Assembly: GCA_913773825.1 (NCBI GenBank)
Contig: CAJYHH010000703.1
Location: 1 to 5,062 of the forward strand
DNA length: 5,062 nucleotides
Source: Candidatus Sericytochromatia bacterium
Lineage (GTDB): Bacteria > Cyanobacteriota > Sericytochromatia > UBA7694
Reading direction: 5' to 3'
Below, in pieces: positions 1 to 5,062 of this stretch (its first letter is position 1; each line of letters starts with the position of its first letter). The notes below the pieces were generated by a model. It saw nothing but the letters and a program-made list of their open reading frames with translations, did no database searches and was not told the origin of the DNA. The position numbers and the translations under genes are program-made.

Positions 1-448
1 GGCCACAATCGGCGTCCTGCTAGCTGGCTGTACAGCCGGTTCACTACCCGGCCAGACCACCACTAACCCCACAACAAATCCCGGTACCAGCCTGATTGTT
101 CAGGGTCTCACACCCATTTGTGCAAACACCATACGCGACCGCAATATTATCCCGCCAGAGGCAGGCAGATACGGTATTACAGCAGACACAATCTGTGAAT
201 GCGGGCTGCGCAAAGCTGAAACCGAACTAGCAACAAACCCGGCTCTGTTGCTCGAAATTCTGCGCAGCACGGACGCTCAGATCAATCTATTAGTGCGCGT
301 TGGCGGCCAGTGTAGCACCGAACTCATTACCCGAGCGGTGACGGGCCAGCCAATCCCAACCCCCACTCCGAGTCCTTACTGGCCCCCTACACCGGGTTCA
401 ACTCCAGTACCCAATCCCGCACCAACCTTCTGGCCACCAGCCAGCTAA
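1..448 (+). CDS. Lipoprotein with four-cysteine domain and Pro/Trp-rich tail, 5' end missing
   Basis: The reading frame is open from base 2 to the TAA at 446-448, giving 148 visible residues with no start codon in the window. The first visible residues end in LLAGC, a canonical lipobox, with the lipidated Cys at visible residue 10 (bases 29-31), so only the n-region and part of the h-region of the signal peptide are missing. A T/N/P/G-rich linker (residues 11-30) follows. A compact domain (about 31-114) then carries Cys 40, 65, 67 and 104, including an ICECGL motif; four cysteines could form two disulfides in the periplasm (inference). The tail (115-148) is rich in Pro, Thr and Ser and contains WPP twice. 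The residue after the Cys is Thr, not Asp, so by the enterobacterial sorting rule it would go to the outer membrane. No enzymatic motif is visible and I do not recognise the family. The lipoprotein assignment is strong; the function is unknown. Confidence 0.82.
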   Translation, partial: ATIGVLLAGCTAGSLPGQTTTNPTTNPGTSLIVQGLTPICANTIRDRNIIPPEAGRYGITADTICECGLRKAETELATNPALLLEILRSTDAQINLLVRVGGQCSTELITRAVTGQPIPTPTPSPYWPPTPGSTPVPNPAPTFWPPAS

Positions 449-480
449 GCCTTAAGCACACCCTTTAATCGCTTCAAGCC

Positions 481-542
481 GCTCCAGAGAAAATCTGAGA
501 AGAGCATGTTAAACTGCTCACACTCTACGCCTTCTCTGGAGC
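481..542 (+). promoter_or_regulatory. Inverted repeat sequestering the ribosome binding site of the 549 gene
   Basis: GCTCCAGAGAA at 481-491 is perfectly complementary to TTCTCTGGAGC at 532-542, so the transcript can form an 11-bp stem around a 40-base loop. Inside the loop, GAGCA (502-506) can pair with TGCTC (515-519), giving a second nested stem. The GGAG Shine-Dalgarno (538-541), 7 bases before the ATG at 549, lies inside the right arm and pairs with CTCC at 482-485. This arrangement could repress translation until the stem is opened. No U-run follows the right arm, so a Rho-independent terminator is less likely. The repeat is seen directly; the regulatory role is inferred. Confidence 0.5.
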
Positions 543-548
543 TTCTAC

Positions 549-1007
549 ATGACTGAAAATACCGAAAATCAGCAAGCCAACCTCAAGTTTTTTAATGCTC
601 TCTCTGGCCAAATGCAAATCCAGCTATCTGAGCCTGCTCAACCGATACCAGGCATGGCCAATCTGGTCAGTTCCCCCGAAGCAAAAGTAACTGCGGTTAA
701 ACTCAAACTACAGGTCTTTTTACGAGAAGAATCAGCCTTCCGCGACCTGACAGAAGCTGAATATCATCTAACCGTGCTCAAGCAGTCAGAGCTTCAACTC
801 AGAAGCGAAAGTGAGGATATCACCACTCACCAGGCCCCAAACGGCCAGAGCTTTAGCGTCATGGATCTGCAGGCAGTCATTGAAAACCATGAACTTCAGA
901 GCCGCAATCAATCTGATTGGTTGGGCGGCGTCGATGTTCATCACGCTTTTTTTGAAGGCATCCACCAGGATGAAGAAGGCGTCTGGGAAGTCTACTGGGG
1001 TTCTTAA
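549..1007 (+). CDS. Uncharacterised 152-residue cytoplasmic protein with GGVDVHH/FFEG/WGS C-terminal motif
   Basis: The ATG at 549 is preceded by GGAG at a 7-base distance, and an in-frame TAA at 510-512 excludes a longer start. The protein is acidic and has no signal peptide, membrane helix or cysteine. Residues 1-12 are polar and probably disordered. About 30-85 look like alternating beta strands and a helix, and 88-98 is a polar His-containing segment. Residues 99-152 hold the most distinctive part: NGQSFSV, then a helix with the pattern IENHELQSRNQSDW, then GGVDVHH (126-132), FFEG (134-137) and a terminal VWEVYWGS. The His-His pair with the nearby Asp129 and Glu136 could form a metal or catalytic site, but that is speculation. 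From memory only, similar GG-[IV]-DVHH-x-FFEG endings occur in hypothetical proteins of other bacteria; I cannot verify this here. It follows the lipoprotein gene by 100 bases on the same strand and may be cotranscribed with it. Coding is well supported; the function is unknown. Confidence 0.85.
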   Translation: MTENTENQQANLKFFNALSGQMQIQLSEPAQPIPGMANLVSSPEAKVTAVKLKLQVFLREESAFRDLTEAEYHLTVLKQSELQLRSESEDITTHQAPNGQSFSVMDLQAVIENHELQSRNQSDWLGGVDVHHAFFEGIHQDEEGVWEVYWGS

Positions 1008-1016
1008 AGGCCAGTA

Positions 1017-1928
1017 TTAGCGGTTTTCAAAACAAATCCGAAAGATACTGCCCTGGTCGCGTCCAGCGCTTTCCACTTCAATCGTGCCATGCAGCGCTTT
1101 GACACTTTCCTTGACAATAAATAAACCCAGTCCACTCCCTTTGGCCTGATGAGCCTGACTGCCGCGATAAAAGCGTCTGAAAATCCGTCTGCGCTCAGCG
1201 GGCAGCAGTCCATGGCCTTGGTCGCTGACTTCGATCTTGATCCGGTCAGCCTCTTGATAAGTCCTGATCTTAACAACTGGCGGGCTGGGTGAATATTTAA
1301 CCGCGTTATCAATCAGATTGGCCAGAATCAGACGCAGGGCATGTGGGTCACTGAGCAGTTTTAAGCCCGTTGGCTGATATTGCAAACAGCCTTCAGCCAG
1401 CTGATAACGACGCTGAATCAGAGCGATGCTGTCTAAAATATACTCATCCAGTTCGACTTCTGTTTCGGGTTTGGCCTGGCCATATTCAGCCTTAGCAGAC
1501 TCCAGTACATGGCCCACTAAAGAATCCAGATATTCAACGTCTTGCAGCATGATGCGTAGAAACTGCTCACGTTTAGGGCCTTCAAGCTGGTGTCGCTGAA
1601 GGGTTTCAACATACAGCTTTAATGAGGTAATCGGCGTGCGCAGCTCATGGGTCATGCTGTCGATAAAGTTTTTCTGGGTCTGATTGAGCATAATCTGACG
1701 CGACATAAAGATGATAAACAGCGTGATGCCGGTAATAATCACCACAAACAAAAAACTGCCAATCCCCAGAATCAGCCACTGCCGCCAAATATTCGGCCCA
1801 ATCACGGGCCTTAGCTGAAGCGTGTTGTAAATCATCACGATGTTCCAGAGCGTTGTCAGCCCTAAGGCTAAAACAACCAGCACAGAACCCAATGTGATGG
1901 TCAAAGGCAGGGCGCGATTACGTTTCAT
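1017..1928 (-). CDS. Membrane sensor histidine kinase, two-TM, HAMP-less
   Basis: This 303-residue protein is a HisKA-type two-component sensor kinase that would autophosphorylate on His and pass the phosphate to a response regulator. After a basic MKRNR start, TM1 spans about 7-33, an exposed loop of about 17 residues follows, and TM2 spans about 51-75. The DHp domain begins at about 85 with the H-box SMTHELRTP (phospho-acceptor His94). The ATP-binding domain shows the N-box (N204, N208 in NLIDNAVKYS), the G1 box DQGHG (236-240), the F-box IFRRFYRG (249-256) and the G2 box GSGLGL (264-269), so all catalytic motifs are intact. There is no HAMP or PAS domain: only about 18 residues separate TM2 from His94. 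Such a short loop is typical of intramembrane-sensing kinases. The ATG start is followed directly by the basic n-region and TM1; the ribosome binding site is weak. No response regulator is adjacent: upstream is the ankyrin gene, and downstream is the convergent 549 gene, 9 bases away. The signal and partner are unknown. Confidence 0.95.
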   Translation of the reverse strand: MKRNRALPLTITLGSVLVVLALGLTTLWNIVMIYNTLQLRPVIGPNIWRQWLILGIGSFLFVVIITGITLFIIFMSRQIMLNQTQKNFIDSMTHELRTPITSLKLYVETLQRHQLEGPKREQFLRIMLQDVEYLDSLVGHVLESAKAEYGQAKPETEVELDEYILDSIALIQRRYQLAEGCLQYQPTGLKLLSDPHALRLILANLIDNAVKYSPSPPVVKIRTYQEADRIKIEVSDQGHGLLPAERRRIFRRFYRGSQAHQAKGSGLGLFIVKESVKALHGTIEVESAGRDQGSIFRICFENR

Positions 1929-1981
1929 CAGTGGACTTTCTGTATCCCTTAAATCATGAACTGGGCAAGAAATTTCACTGA

Positions 1982-2009
1982 ATTATGCCATAGTCATAAT
2001 CTAACTAAA
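1982..2009 (-). promoter_or_regulatory. Candidate extended -10 promoter for the histidine kinase gene
   Basis: On the minus strand CATAAT (1987-1982) matches five of six bases of the -10 consensus and is preceded by TGG, giving an extended -10 (TGnCATAAT). Sixteen bases upstream is TTTAGT (2009-2004), only a three-of-six match to the -35 box, which is tolerated when an extended -10 is present. Transcription would start near 1975, leaving a leader of about 47 bases before the kinase ATG. The surrounding 121-base gap (1929-2049) is AT-rich and shows no hairpin with a T-run, so I see no terminator for the ankyrin gene here. This is a visual match only. Confidence 0.35.
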
Positions 2010-2049
2010 TATCCACAATAAAGGCTGGAGTTTTATATGCGAGAAAAAC

Positions 2050-3066
2050 TCATGACCAAATTTCATGTCCATGTAAAGCACCATAAGAGCGCATCACATC
2101 ATATGTGACCTGACACCTGACATCACCGTGATCGTTGAGCACATAATCAAGGGGCGTATTACATTTTCCGGCTTTTAAGGCATTGATGTTTACTGAATGT
2201 TCAACAAAAGCAGATATCATATCTAGCAAAATGGCTTTCCTGCTATTTTTAGATCCAGATTCGTTCATACTTTCATAGGATGCTTGAAAAGCGAGTTGGT
2301 GCAATGCGGTCATGCCTCTGTTCCAAACAGAGGCAGGGATATAGCTCTCATGCTTCAAATACGCATCCAGCACCAAGGTATGCTCATAGATAACATCTTT
2401 CAGCAGGACGGGAATAACTGCCAACGGAGGAATAAAATATTCAGGTTGCCAGGTTCGAGCACCTTTGTTTAAAGCAAAACGAACAGCTTCATAGTCCCCC
2501 TGAATGGTCATGGACAACAATTTACGATCCAAAGAAACCGTATCCTTGTCGTTTGCATTTGCATCAACAAGAATATCTTTGGCTCCTAGCGCGCCTTTTT
2601 CTTGCAATAATCTAAATAAAACCTCAGAATTTTCACACTGGTCAAGCAAAGACATAATATTGTTTCGATCACCGATAGCCAGAATATTCGACTGGGCGCC
2701 ATAGCTGAACATCAGCTCTATCAAAAACTGCATTTTTTTCAAAGACTCATTCTGCTCTACAGGATTACCTATCTCTAGGATGATGTCTTCACTTACCACC
2801 ATATAGGCACTAACCGTTTCTGCAAAAGTTGTCCATGATGGATACATTTCAAGTCGCAAACTGTTTGGAGAGGCACCTAATTCTAGTAGAAATTTCGCCA
2901 ATTCAATCTGCTCCCATTCACAAGCCACAAGTAAAGGAGGACTGCCAAATAAGCCAATAAAATCAATATCGACATTAAACTGATCAAGTAGTTGTTTTAT
3001 TGTCGCTAGATCTCCTTTAACGCAAGCAGCAGAAAATTTTTCACTGTATTCCTGGATATTAATCAT
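2050..3066 (-). CDS. Ankyrin-repeat protein, cytoplasmic, function unknown
   Basis: This 338-residue protein is built of degenerate ankyrin repeats, helix-loop-helix units that normally bind other proteins. Clear repeats lie at about 9-36 (AACVKGDLATIKQLLD core) and 41-69 (PPLLVACEWEQIELAKFLLELGAS). Weaker ones lie at about 113-127, 135-160 and 182-205 (ending ALNKGAR). Two more carry the family hallmarks: GMTALHQLAF at 251-260, continuing after a long insertion to VNINAL at 292-297, and NTPLDYVL at 303-310. No signal peptide, membrane helix or enzymatic domain is visible, so a cytoplasmic binding or inhibitor role is likely. The ATG at 3066 is preceded by a GGAG motif at the edge of a nine-G run, but 14 bases away, longer than usual. 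It starts 79 bases after the stop of the large lipoprotein gene on the same strand and may be its operon partner. Sampled GC is near 39%, lower than the neighbours. The fold is confident; the partner is unknown. Confidence 0.88.
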   Translation of the reverse strand: MINIQEYSEKFSAACVKGDLATIKQLLDQFNVDIDFIGLFGSPPLLVACEWEQIELAKFLLELGASPNSLRLEMYPSWTTFAETVSAYMVVSEDIILEIGNPVEQNESLKKMQFLIELMFSYGAQSNILAIGDRNNIMSLLDQCENSEVLFRLLQEKGALGAKDILVDANANDKDTVSLDRKLLSMTIQGDYEAVRFALNKGARTWQPEYFIPPLAVIPVLLKDVIYEHTLVLDAYLKHESYIPASVWNRGMTALHQLAFQASYESMNESGSKNSRKAILLDMISAFVEHSVNINALKAGKCNTPLDYVLNDHGDVRCQVTYDVMRSYGALHGHEIWS

Positions 3067-3145
3067 TGTTGTTTTGATAACTCCCCCCCCCTAAAAACAG
3101 TCATTTCTGCTTGGCATCTATGGCTCTTTAAAGACCGTTAGATCT
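3067..3145 (-). other. Leader of the ankyrin gene with nine-G homopolymer and a 10-bp palindrome
   Basis: The plus strand has nine consecutive C residues at 3083-3091, so the minus-strand leader of the ankyrin gene reads G9 followed by AG, forming an unusual Shine-Dalgarno-like purine block 14 bases before the ATG. Closer to the lipoprotein stop lies the perfect palindrome TCTTTAAAGA (3125-3134), flanked by GG and CC that could extend it by two pairs around a one-base bulge. There is no T-run after it on the minus strand, so it is not a standard terminator. I find no convincing -35/-10 pair here, so the ankyrin gene may depend on read-through from upstream. Confidence 0.5.
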
Positions 3146-4942
3146 TCACCATGTCTGAAAATTCCTAACAGGCCGGATATAGACATGTTGCAGGGTATGG
3201 CTATTCATCACCCCTGGCTCAGTTTCGACCATTTGATCTTTGAAGTTTTCAAGCTGAGTCCAAACAATCAGACCGTCGCCATCTTCATTAAGCTCAAGAT
3301 CAAGCTGGGTAATGGCATCAGCATAGTTTGTTTGATTTCCTTGGGTTAACAACAAGCGATAATAAGGGCCTACTGGCTGGAAATTTTTGATCCTGCGAAC
3401 CCGTAACATACGATAGGAGTCAACTACAGCAAGCAAGCCATTACCTTCTGAAGAAACATTTAGCGAATAACGTCTAAATTCAGACTGCGGATCCGTCACG
3501 GTCAGGATTTGTTTATGATTGGAATCAATCCGATAATTCTTCACTGGATAGAGTTGCCACTGTTTGGTAACTGGATAACCTAATACAGGAATGACGATTG
3601 TTCCATTCCCATTTTGAACCGACACACTTGGAGCACTCATATTTGGATTGCGATAGAGCAGTTCTAGCGTTTCCCCTGTTGGCTGGTAGCCTGAAAGATA
3701 AATGATGCCAGAATTGTAAGGTGGATCGATAGACGCAATCAGCTCTTTTCGCCAGAGGATAAAGCCATTGCCCTGACCATCTGTGCGAACAACTGGAGTA
3801 CCCGGAATCCCAGACATGATCAGCTCAACTGGAGACTGCAGCTGATAATCCTTAATCGGATAACGCCTGAGATTGAGGCCTGAACTTGAAAAGCTGCCAT
3901 CTGAATTTAAATCATAATAGCTGTACAGGCTCCCATTACCCTGCAGATCAATCTGGCCATCGGTGAAGACCCCCTCAATTTGAGAAACCGGATTCTGAGC
4001 CGTAAATTGTTTAACGGGCCGCCAGTTAAGCGTGTATGGCGGCGGGCTACTGCCCGGAGAAATATCCTGCTCATGTTCTTTCCAAATAAAGAGTCCACTA
4101 CCTTGTTCGTTGAGCACAGGAAAAAGTCTGCTATGCTCTGCAAGCACTGACTGAGGAATATCGCTTGTTGCTTTCAAGGACTGAATCACTTTTCCAGCAA
4201 TATCAAAAGCTTTTTTCTGATTTGAGAACCAATAAATCAAGCCATTTTGGTTCTCAAGTTTAAGCACAGGGACAAAATCAGACCGATCAACCGCTGTATA
4301 AATCTTCTGATTTTGAAAAGCTGGATTGTTTGCAATCAGGTTGTCAGGAGCGAGACTCGGCTGAACATCGGGCTGACTTGAGTCTAAACGTGAACAAACG
4401 CGAAAGTCTTTAATCCAGACATAGGTGTTAGGACTTTCTTCAGCGAACACAGAGACAACATCACCCGATTTTGGTTCAATAATTTCTCCTGAACGGCTGA
4501 GAAAAGCTTCTCTCAAGATAAAACCAGTCGCACTCTGCCCACGCTGAGCCACAGTGATGTGCCCAACCAAAATGGGATCACTTGGAGCTTCCGTTCTGGG
4601 CTTCACTTCAGGTTCTGGAGCCCCAAGTACTTTAGGGTGCATTTGGAGCACAATCGGAAATTCTGTCAGTTTAGAATAGTTTTGCTCCAGATAAACCGTA
4701 ACGGGCGCCCCAAGACAAAGTGATGTCTGTTCTGCAGAAGGAGGATTGATCGAAAAAGTCAGCGTAGAGCCCTGGCTCATAGAGGCAGGGCTGGTAGCGG
4801 TTGGCGTTGAACTGGAAGTAGGTGATGGCAAAGACACTTGCTCGGATTGAATCTGACAGGCGCTTAACCCCCATAGCGAGAGTATTAAGGAGGTTTTCAA
4901 CAAGAGTCTTCGTTTCTGACTAAGTTTTAAAGTTTCACTCAT
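3146..4942 (-). CDS. Large repeat lipoprotein, probable seven-bladed beta-propeller
   Basis: From the ATG at 4942 this encodes 598 residues. I prefer this start because GGTGA (4952-4948) stands 5 bases upstream as a ribosome binding site. An alternative ATG at 4954 adds MVRA but lacks a Shine-Dalgarno. The signal peptide has a basic KRR region, a hydrophobic stretch and the lipobox LSAC (Cys29). A Ser/Thr/Pro linker (about 30-56) follows, then a beta-rich domain (about 58-186) with two cysteines (76 and 183) that may pair. From about 217 to the end there are roughly seven degenerate repeats of 45-70 residues, each with a turn like [DEQN]-G-[NSD]-G followed by [LF]-[IF]-x-W. Most end in a strand like RPVKQF, YPIKDY, YPVKNY, RRIKNF or RPVRNF. 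Examples are NEQGSGLFIW, TDGQGNGFILW and NEDGDGLIVW. Seven such units suggest a beta-propeller anchored to the outer membrane and facing periplasm or surface (inference). No catalytic residues are recognisable. The gene is a tandem paralogue of the one at the right edge. Confidence 0.88.
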   Translation of the reverse strand: MSETLKLSQKRRLLLKTSLILSLWGLSACQIQSEQVSLPSPTSSSTPTATSPASMSQGSTLTFSINPPSAEQTSLCLGAPVTVYLEQNYSKLTEFPIVLQMHPKVLGAPEPEVKPRTEAPSDPILVGHITVAQRGQSATGFILREAFLSRSGEIIEPKSGDVVSVFAEESPNTYVWIKDFRVCSRLDSSQPDVQPSLAPDNLIANNPAFQNQKIYTAVDRSDFVPVLKLENQNGLIYWFSNQKKAFDIAGKVIQSLKATSDIPQSVLAEHSRLFPVLNEQGSGLFIWKEHEQDISPGSSPPPYTLNWRPVKQFTAQNPVSQIEGVFTDGQIDLQGNGSLYSYYDLNSDGSFSSSGLNLRRYPIKDYQLQSPVELIMSGIPGTPVVRTDGQGNGFILWRKELIASIDPPYNSGIIYLSGYQPTGETLELLYRNPNMSAPSVSVQNGNGTIVIPVLGYPVTKQWQLYPVKNYRIDSNHKQILTVTDPQSEFRRYSLNVSSEGNGLLAVVDSYRMLRVRRIKNFQPVGPYYRLLLTQGNQTNYADAITQLDLELNEDGDGLIVWTQLENFKDQMVETEPGVMNSHTLQHVYIRPVRNFQTW

Positions 4943-4954
4943 AGCTCTCACCAT
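4943..4954 (-). promoter_or_regulatory. Ribosome binding site overlapping the upstream stop (coupled start)
   Basis: On the minus strand ATGGTGAGAGCT precedes the ATG at 4942. GGTGA matches the 3' half of the anti-Shine-Dalgarno target and contains the TGA stop of the upstream paralogue, with 5 bases to the start. A ribosome terminating on the upstream gene would thus sit on the initiation site of the next, the usual layout for coupled translation. This site also decides between the ATGs at 4954 and 4942, because nothing resembling a binding site precedes 4954. Confidence 0.55.
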
Positions 4955-5062
4955 GTTTGATAGTCTTTGACAGCCCGCATCAGCAAACGCCCAGCATTAT
5001 GGCTACTTTCGCTACTTGGTTCGGGATCCCGCTGATGCCAGACAATCAGGCCGTTACCTGAG
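4948..5062 (-). CDS. 3' end of a paralogous repeat lipoprotein (partial)
   Basis: Reading leftward from 5061, the frame encodes 37 residues and stops at TGA (4950-4948). It opens with SGNGLIVWHQ and ends RAVKDYQTW. This matches the last repeat of the downstream lipoprotein, which has DGDGLIVWTQ and ends RPVRNFQTW, in the same order and with an identical QTW terminus. The segment between the two motifs is shorter here. The rest of the gene lies outside the window. Its stop lies 5 bases before the preferred start of the downstream gene, and if the upstream ATG at 4954 is used the two overlap by 7 bases (ATGGTGA). The two therefore form one transcription unit with likely translational coupling. 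The match to its neighbour makes this fragment a confident coding call despite its length; the N-terminal architecture is assumed, not seen. Confidence 0.85.
   Translation of the reverse strand, partial: SGNGLIVWHQRDPEPSSESSHNAGRLLMRAVKDYQTW

Noticed and set aside
461..470. TTTAAT as a -10 box for the 549 gene
   Set aside because: No acceptable -35 sequence is found at 16-18 bases upstream (CCAGCT region).
481..548. Rho-independent terminator for the first lipoprotein gene
   Set aside because: The right arm of the inverted repeat is followed by TTCTACATG, not a T-run, the loop is 40 bases, and the arm carries the next gene's ribosome binding site.
811..1020. Open frame of 69 codons on the plus strand overlapping the 152-residue gene
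   Set aside because: It has no ribosome binding site and overlaps the best conserved-looking end of the real gene; the product is not protein-like.
1022..1033. Palindrome GTTTTCAAAAC near the convergent gene ends as a bidirectional terminator
   Set aside because: It lies within the last codons of the kinase, is AT-rich with a one-base centre and would form an unstable hairpin.
1004..1312. Open frame of 102 codons on the minus strand inside the kinase gene
   Set aside because: It lies in another frame of the kinase gene, whose catalytic motifs are all intact, and its own product shows no recognisable domain.
2284..2704. Two short plus-strand open frames opposite the ankyrin gene
   Set aside because: They lie antisense to a coherent ankyrin-repeat protein and have no ribosome binding site or recognisable sequence.
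3907..4143. Open frame of 78 codons within the repeat lipoprotein
   Set aside because: It is an alternative frame on the same strand; the repeat motifs are continuous only in the lipoprotein frame.

Overview
The window looks like ordinary chromosomal DNA of a Gram-negative (diderm) bacterium. Two proteins carry lipoprotein signal peptides, one gene encodes a membrane histidine kinase, and genes are densely packed on both strands. Base composition is mixed: about 65% GC in the first sequence line, about 50% in the kinase gene and about 39% in sampled lines of the ankyrin gene. I see no rRNA, tRNA, CRISPR array, insertion sequence or phage gene. The genus cannot be named from this sequence.

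Layout, left to right. A 5'-truncated lipoprotein gene (1-448, +) has a Cys-containing domain and a Pro/Trp-rich tail. A 100-base gap then holds an 11-bp inverted repeat whose right arm contains the ribosome binding site of the next gene. That gene (549-1007, +) encodes a 152-residue cytoplasmic protein I cannot name, with a striking GGVDVHH...FFEG...WGS C-terminus. It converges, with only 9 bases between stop codons, on a histidine kinase gene (1017-1928, -). The kinase has two close transmembrane helices, no HAMP domain and no response regulator gene beside it.

Upstream of the kinase, on the same strand, is an ankyrin-repeat protein (2050-3066, -). Its leader contains a run of nine G residues on the coding strand. 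Next is a large lipoprotein (3146-4942, -) with an N-terminal domain followed by about seven degenerate repeats of a GNG-[LF]-I-x-W ... PVKNFQ pattern, which suggests a seven-bladed beta-propeller. At the right edge is the 3' end of a second gene (4948-5062, -) whose last 37 residues match the final repeat of that lipoprotein, so the two are tandem paralogues. Its stop codon overlaps the start region of the downstream copy, which suggests translational coupling.

How the genes work together is inference only. The right half looks like an operon of surface lipoproteins followed by an ankyrin protein, all on the minus strand. The kinase is probably transcribed from its own promoter in the 121-base gap before it. 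The most original elements are the repeat lipoprotein pair, the unnamed 152-residue family and the hairpin over its ribosome binding site.
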